DNA of 7,287 nt from positions 1 to 7,287 of the forward strand of contig CABQCB010000084.1 of assembly GCA_902462475.1 (NCBI GenBank). The letters run 5' to 3'. Position 1 is the first letter of the stretch; every line of letters starts with the position of its first letter. Positions 5,462 to 7,287 of this stretch are shown piece by piece. Both the position numbers and the translations under genes were made by a program. A model generated the notes under the pieces. It was not told the origin of the DNA and searched no databases. It worked only from the letters and a program-made list of their open reading frames with translations. The stretch comes from an uncultured Oscillibacter sp. (GTDB lineage Bacteria > Bacillota_A > Clostridia > Oscillospirales > Oscillospiraceae).

Positions 5462-5509
5462 GGCCGGAGAGGGGCGAATGATCCCGTGTATCGTTCGCCT
5501 CTCCCGGCC
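5462..5509 (+). other. Large stem-loop between binding-protein and permease genes
   Basis: GGCCGG (5462-5467) pairs with CCGGCC (5504-5509), AGAGG (5468-5472) with CCTCT (5498-5502), and CGAATGAT (5475-5482) with ATCGTTCG (5490-5497) including one G-U pair. Only single or double bulges interrupt it, and the loop is CCCGTGT. This gives about 19 pairs, highly stable and GC-rich. It begins 33 bases after the binding-protein stop codon. Only TTCCATG follows, so a full intrinsic terminator is unlikely. Such hairpins after binding-protein genes are known to protect the upstream mRNA and lower downstream permease expression. Confidence 0.7.
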
Positions 5510-5532
5510 TTCCATGTCACGACTGTACCTAT

Positions 5533-5557
5533 GCGGGAAATCCACTTCGGTTCCCGC
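5533..5557 (+). other. Second stem-loop in the leader of the DppB-like permease gene
   Basis: GCGGGAA (5533-5539) and TTCCCGC (5551-5557) form a perfect 7-bp stem with an 11-base loop. It ends 21 bases before the DppB start codon and 11 bases before its ribosome binding site. No U tract follows. Together with the larger hairpin upstream, it makes a structured spacer between receptor and channel genes. Confidence 0.5.
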
Positions 5558-5568
5558 GACGCTTGAAT

Positions 5569-5573
5569 GAGGG
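5569..5573 (+). promoter_or_regulatory. Ribosome binding site fixing the DppB-like start at 5579
   Basis: GAGGG lies 5 bases before the ATG at 5579. An in-frame ATG four codons earlier (5567) overlaps this site and has no ribosome binding site of its own. The DppB family normally begins M-L/F-K-Y-I-x-K-R, as the later start gives. Confidence 0.6.
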
Positions 5574-5578
5574 AAACT

Positions 5579-6568
5579 ATGCTGAAATATATCATTAAAC
5601 GGCTGTTGTGGATCATCCCGGTTTTGTTTGGCGTGGCCATCGTTGTTTTCACCATTCTCTATTTCTCCCCCGGCGACCCGGCCTATCTGGCCCTGGGTGA
5701 CAACGCCACCCCTGAGGCCGTGGAGGCCTACCGGGTCGAAATGGGGATCGACGGCACCTATTGGGAGCGGCTGGGCCGCCTGCTGACCGGCATGCTCCAC
5801 GGTGACCTGGGTCTTTCTTTCCGCTCCAAAACGCCGGTCATGGACGAGCTGCTCGTTCGTTTCAAGGTCACCTTCAACATCTCCGCCTGGAGTATCGTAC
5901 TTGGCATCATACTGGGAATATTCTTCGGCATCGTCTCAGCCCTGAAGCAAAACAGCATCTGGGATACCCTGTCCACAGGCTGCGCCCTGTTTGGTATCTC
6001 CATGCCCATGTTCTGGCAGGGACTGATGCTGATTTTGATCTTTTCCGTCTGGCTGGACTGGCTGCCCGCCTCCGGCTACGGCACCTGGCAGCAAATGGTC
6101 ATGCCGGTCATTGCCCTGGGTGTCAACTCCTCGGCTACCATCATGCGCACCACCCGCAGCTCCATGCTGGAGGTCATGCGGCAGGACTACATCCGCACGG
6201 CCAAGGCCAAGGGCCAGACCTACTGGGCCGTGGTGCTGCGCCACGCTCTGAAAAACGCCATGATCCCCATCGTCACGGTCATCGGACTGCAGATGGGCAC
6301 GCTGCTGGCCGGCTCCATCGTCACGGAGGTCATCTTCTCCATCGCCGGCGTGGGCAAGTATCTGGTGGATTCCATGAACGCGCGGGACTATAACGCCGTA
6401 CAGGGCTGCGTGCTTTTGATCGCCTTCGTCTCCGCCATCTTGAATCTGATCGTGGATATCATCTACACCTTCATCGATCCCCGCATGAAGACCATGTATG
6501 CAAGCTCCAAGGGCGGTTTTCTGCGCGGGCTGTTCCACAAAAAGAAGAAGGAGGAGGCAGAAGCATGA
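5579..6568 (+). CDS. DppB-like ABC transporter permease (peptide/opine/nickel family)
   Basis: A 329-residue inner-membrane channel subunit. It begins MLKYIIKRLLWIIPVLFGVA, the usual DppB/OppB opening with the first membrane helix at about 9-30. FSPGDPAYLALG follows and then an extracytoplasmic stretch ending in GDLGLSFRSKTPV. Further hydrophobic segments lie at about 97-120, 133-156, 171-192, 231-258 and 275-302. The cytoplasmic EAA loop, which docks on the ATPase, reads DYIRTAKAKGQTYWAVVLRH from D203, with the invariant glycine G212. The C-terminus is a basic/acidic tail (HKKKKEEAEA). I chose the ATG at 5579 rather than the one at 5567 because of the ribosome binding site and the family start. 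Its stop overlaps the next start as ATGA, so the two permeases are translationally coupled and expected to form a heterodimer. Family is secure; dipeptide versus opine versus nickel specificity is not. Confidence 0.95.
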   Translation: MLKYIIKRLLWIIPVLFGVAIVVFTILYFSPGDPAYLALGDNATPEAVEAYRVEMGIDGTYWERLGRLLTGMLHGDLGLSFRSKTPVMDELLVRFKVTFNISAWSIVLGIILGIFFGIVSALKQNSIWDTLSTGCALFGISMPMFWQGLMLILIFSVWLDWLPASGYGTWQQMVMPVIALGVNSSATIMRTTRSSMLEVMRQDYIRTAKAKGQTYWAVVLRHALKNAMIPIVTVIGLQMGTLLAGSIVTEVIFSIAGVGKYLVDSMNARDYNAVQGCVLLIAFVSAILNLIVDIIYTFIDPRMKTMYASSKGGFLRGLFHKKKKEEAEA

Positions 6569-7287
6569 GCAAGAGTAAAAAAGCCGCAAAGCACACCATG
6601 CTCTCCGAGATCTGGCGCCGGTTCCGCAAAAACCGGCAGGCCGTGGTGGGTCTGGTGGTCCTGGTTTTGTTCGTTCTGATCGCCATTTTCGCCGACGTGA
6701 TCGCGCCCTATGGCTTTGACGACCAGGATGCCTCCCGGGCGCAGATCGCCCCGTGCGCGGAATTCATCTTCGGAACGGACAACCTGGGCCGCGACGTGTT
6801 CAGCCGCATCATCTACGGCAGCCGCTACTCCCTGTCCATCGGCTTTTTGGCGGTGGGCATCTCCGTCATCACCGGCGGCTTCCTGGGCATCATCGCCGCC
6901 TACTATCCCAAGCTGGACAACATCATCATGCGCACCATGGACCTGTTCATGGCCATTCCCCAGATGCTGCTGGCCATGTGCATCGTCTCCGCCCTGGGCG
7001 GAAGCCTTTTCAACCTGATGCTGGCGGTGGGACTTTCCTCCACGCCCAAATTCGCCCGGGTGGTGCGGGCCTCCGTGCTTTCCACCCGGGAACAGGAATT
7101 CGTGGAGGCAGCCCGGGCCATCGGCGCCGGCAACCTGCGCATCATCTGGCATCACATCCTGCCCAACTCCATCTCTCCCCTGATCGTCCAGGCCACCCTG
7201 GCCATGGCCGGCGCCATCATCTCCGCCTCCGCCCTGAGCTTCCTGGGCTTCGGCATCCAGGCGCCGCAGACGGAGTGGGGCGCCATG
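6565..7287 (+). CDS. DppC-like ABC transporter permease (partial, C-terminus off right edge)
   Basis: The first 241 codons of the second channel subunit, open to the edge; the family usually has 275-310 residues. It begins MSKSKKAAKHTMLSEIWRRF, a cytoplasmic basic N-terminus, followed by the first membrane helix (about 27-48). The DppC/OppC hallmark FGTDNLGRDVFSRIIYGSR follows, with G70 and R76. Membrane segments then lie at about 89-112 and 130-155. The EAA loop reads EFVEAARAIGAGNLRIIWHH with E181, A182 and G187, and is followed by ILPNSISPLIVQ and ALSFLGFGIQAPQTEWG. AGGAGG precedes the ATG, inside the end of DppB, and the two genes overlap by 4 bases. The next genes should be the ATPases (DppD/DppF-like), which lie outside the window. 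Confidence in the family is very high. Confidence 0.95.
   Translation, partial: MSKSKKAAKHTMLSEIWRRFRKNRQAVVGLVVLVLFVLIAIFADVIAPYGFDDQDASRAQIAPCAEFIFGTDNLGRDVFSRIIYGSRYSLSIGFLAVGISVITGGFLGIIAAYYPKLDNIIMRTMDLFMAIPQMLLAMCIVSALGGSLFNLMLAVGLSSTPKFARVVRASVLSTREQEFVEAARAIGAGNLRIIWHHILPNSISPLIVQATLAMAGAIISASALSFLGFGIQAPQTEWGAM

Noticed and set aside
5567..5578. Earlier in-frame ATG for the DppB-like permease
   Set aside because: It overlaps the ribosome binding site of the later ATG, has none of its own, and adds four residues not seen at the usual family start.
3875..5800. Open frame of 641 codons on the minus strand opposite the binding-protein gene
   Set aside because: It is a mirror of GC-rich codon bias in the plus-strand gene: His/Val/Gly/Asp-rich, low-complexity translation, no domain, no ribosome binding site. 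The plus strand has an unmistakable lipoprotein and SBP_bac_5 signature.

Overview
This window looks like chromosomal DNA of a GC-rich, low-copy Gram-positive anaerobe of the class Clostridia, most likely in the Oscillospiraceae/Flavonifractor-Intestinimonas neighbourhood. That placement is an inference. It rests on the GC-rich third codon positions (GCC, CTG, ATC, GGC), strong AGGAGG-type ribosome binding sites before almost every gene, a lipoprotein-type substrate-binding protein, and a short sigma factor overlapping a small acidic downstream gene. No rRNA, tRNA, CRISPR array, insertion sequence or phage gene was seen.

Region 1 (1-805, minus strand) holds a sigma-70 family (ECF-like) sigma factor. 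It overlaps by 8 bases the start of a small acidic protein that runs off the left edge and may be an anti-sigma partner. The sigma gene appears to begin at TTG, because the only good ribosome binding site fits that codon. A strong hairpin (773-805) separates it from the gene upstream.

Region 2 (817-1752, minus strand) is a LysR-family transcription regulator. It is divergent from everything to its right across a 442-base intergenic region (1753-2194) that is locally AT-rich. This region holds candidate promoters in both directions, two large imperfect dyads and small hairpins.

Region 3 (2195-7287, plus strand) reads as one operon running off the right edge. In order it holds an octopine/nopaline dehydrogenase-family enzyme, a small nitroreductase-family flavoprotein, a family-5 extracellular solute-binding lipoprotein, and the DppB-like and DppC-like inner-membrane permeases (DppC incomplete). 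The ABC ATPase genes would be expected just beyond the right edge. Gaps are 20 bases (dehydrogenase to nitroreductase), 58 (to the binding protein), 150 with two stem-loops (to DppB) and a 4-base ATGA overlap (DppB to DppC).

Read together, the binding protein and permeases would capture an amino-bearing solute such as a dipeptide, opine or metal-opine complex. The dehydrogenase could oxidatively cleave an N-(1-carboxyalkyl) amino acid into an amino acid and a 2-oxo acid, or make one by the reverse reaction, with the nitroreductase supplying a second redox step. The divergent LysR regulator would sense the substrate or product. The gene families are well supported; the substrate and the direction of the pathway are inference. 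This operon is the best candidate here for an undescribed system.
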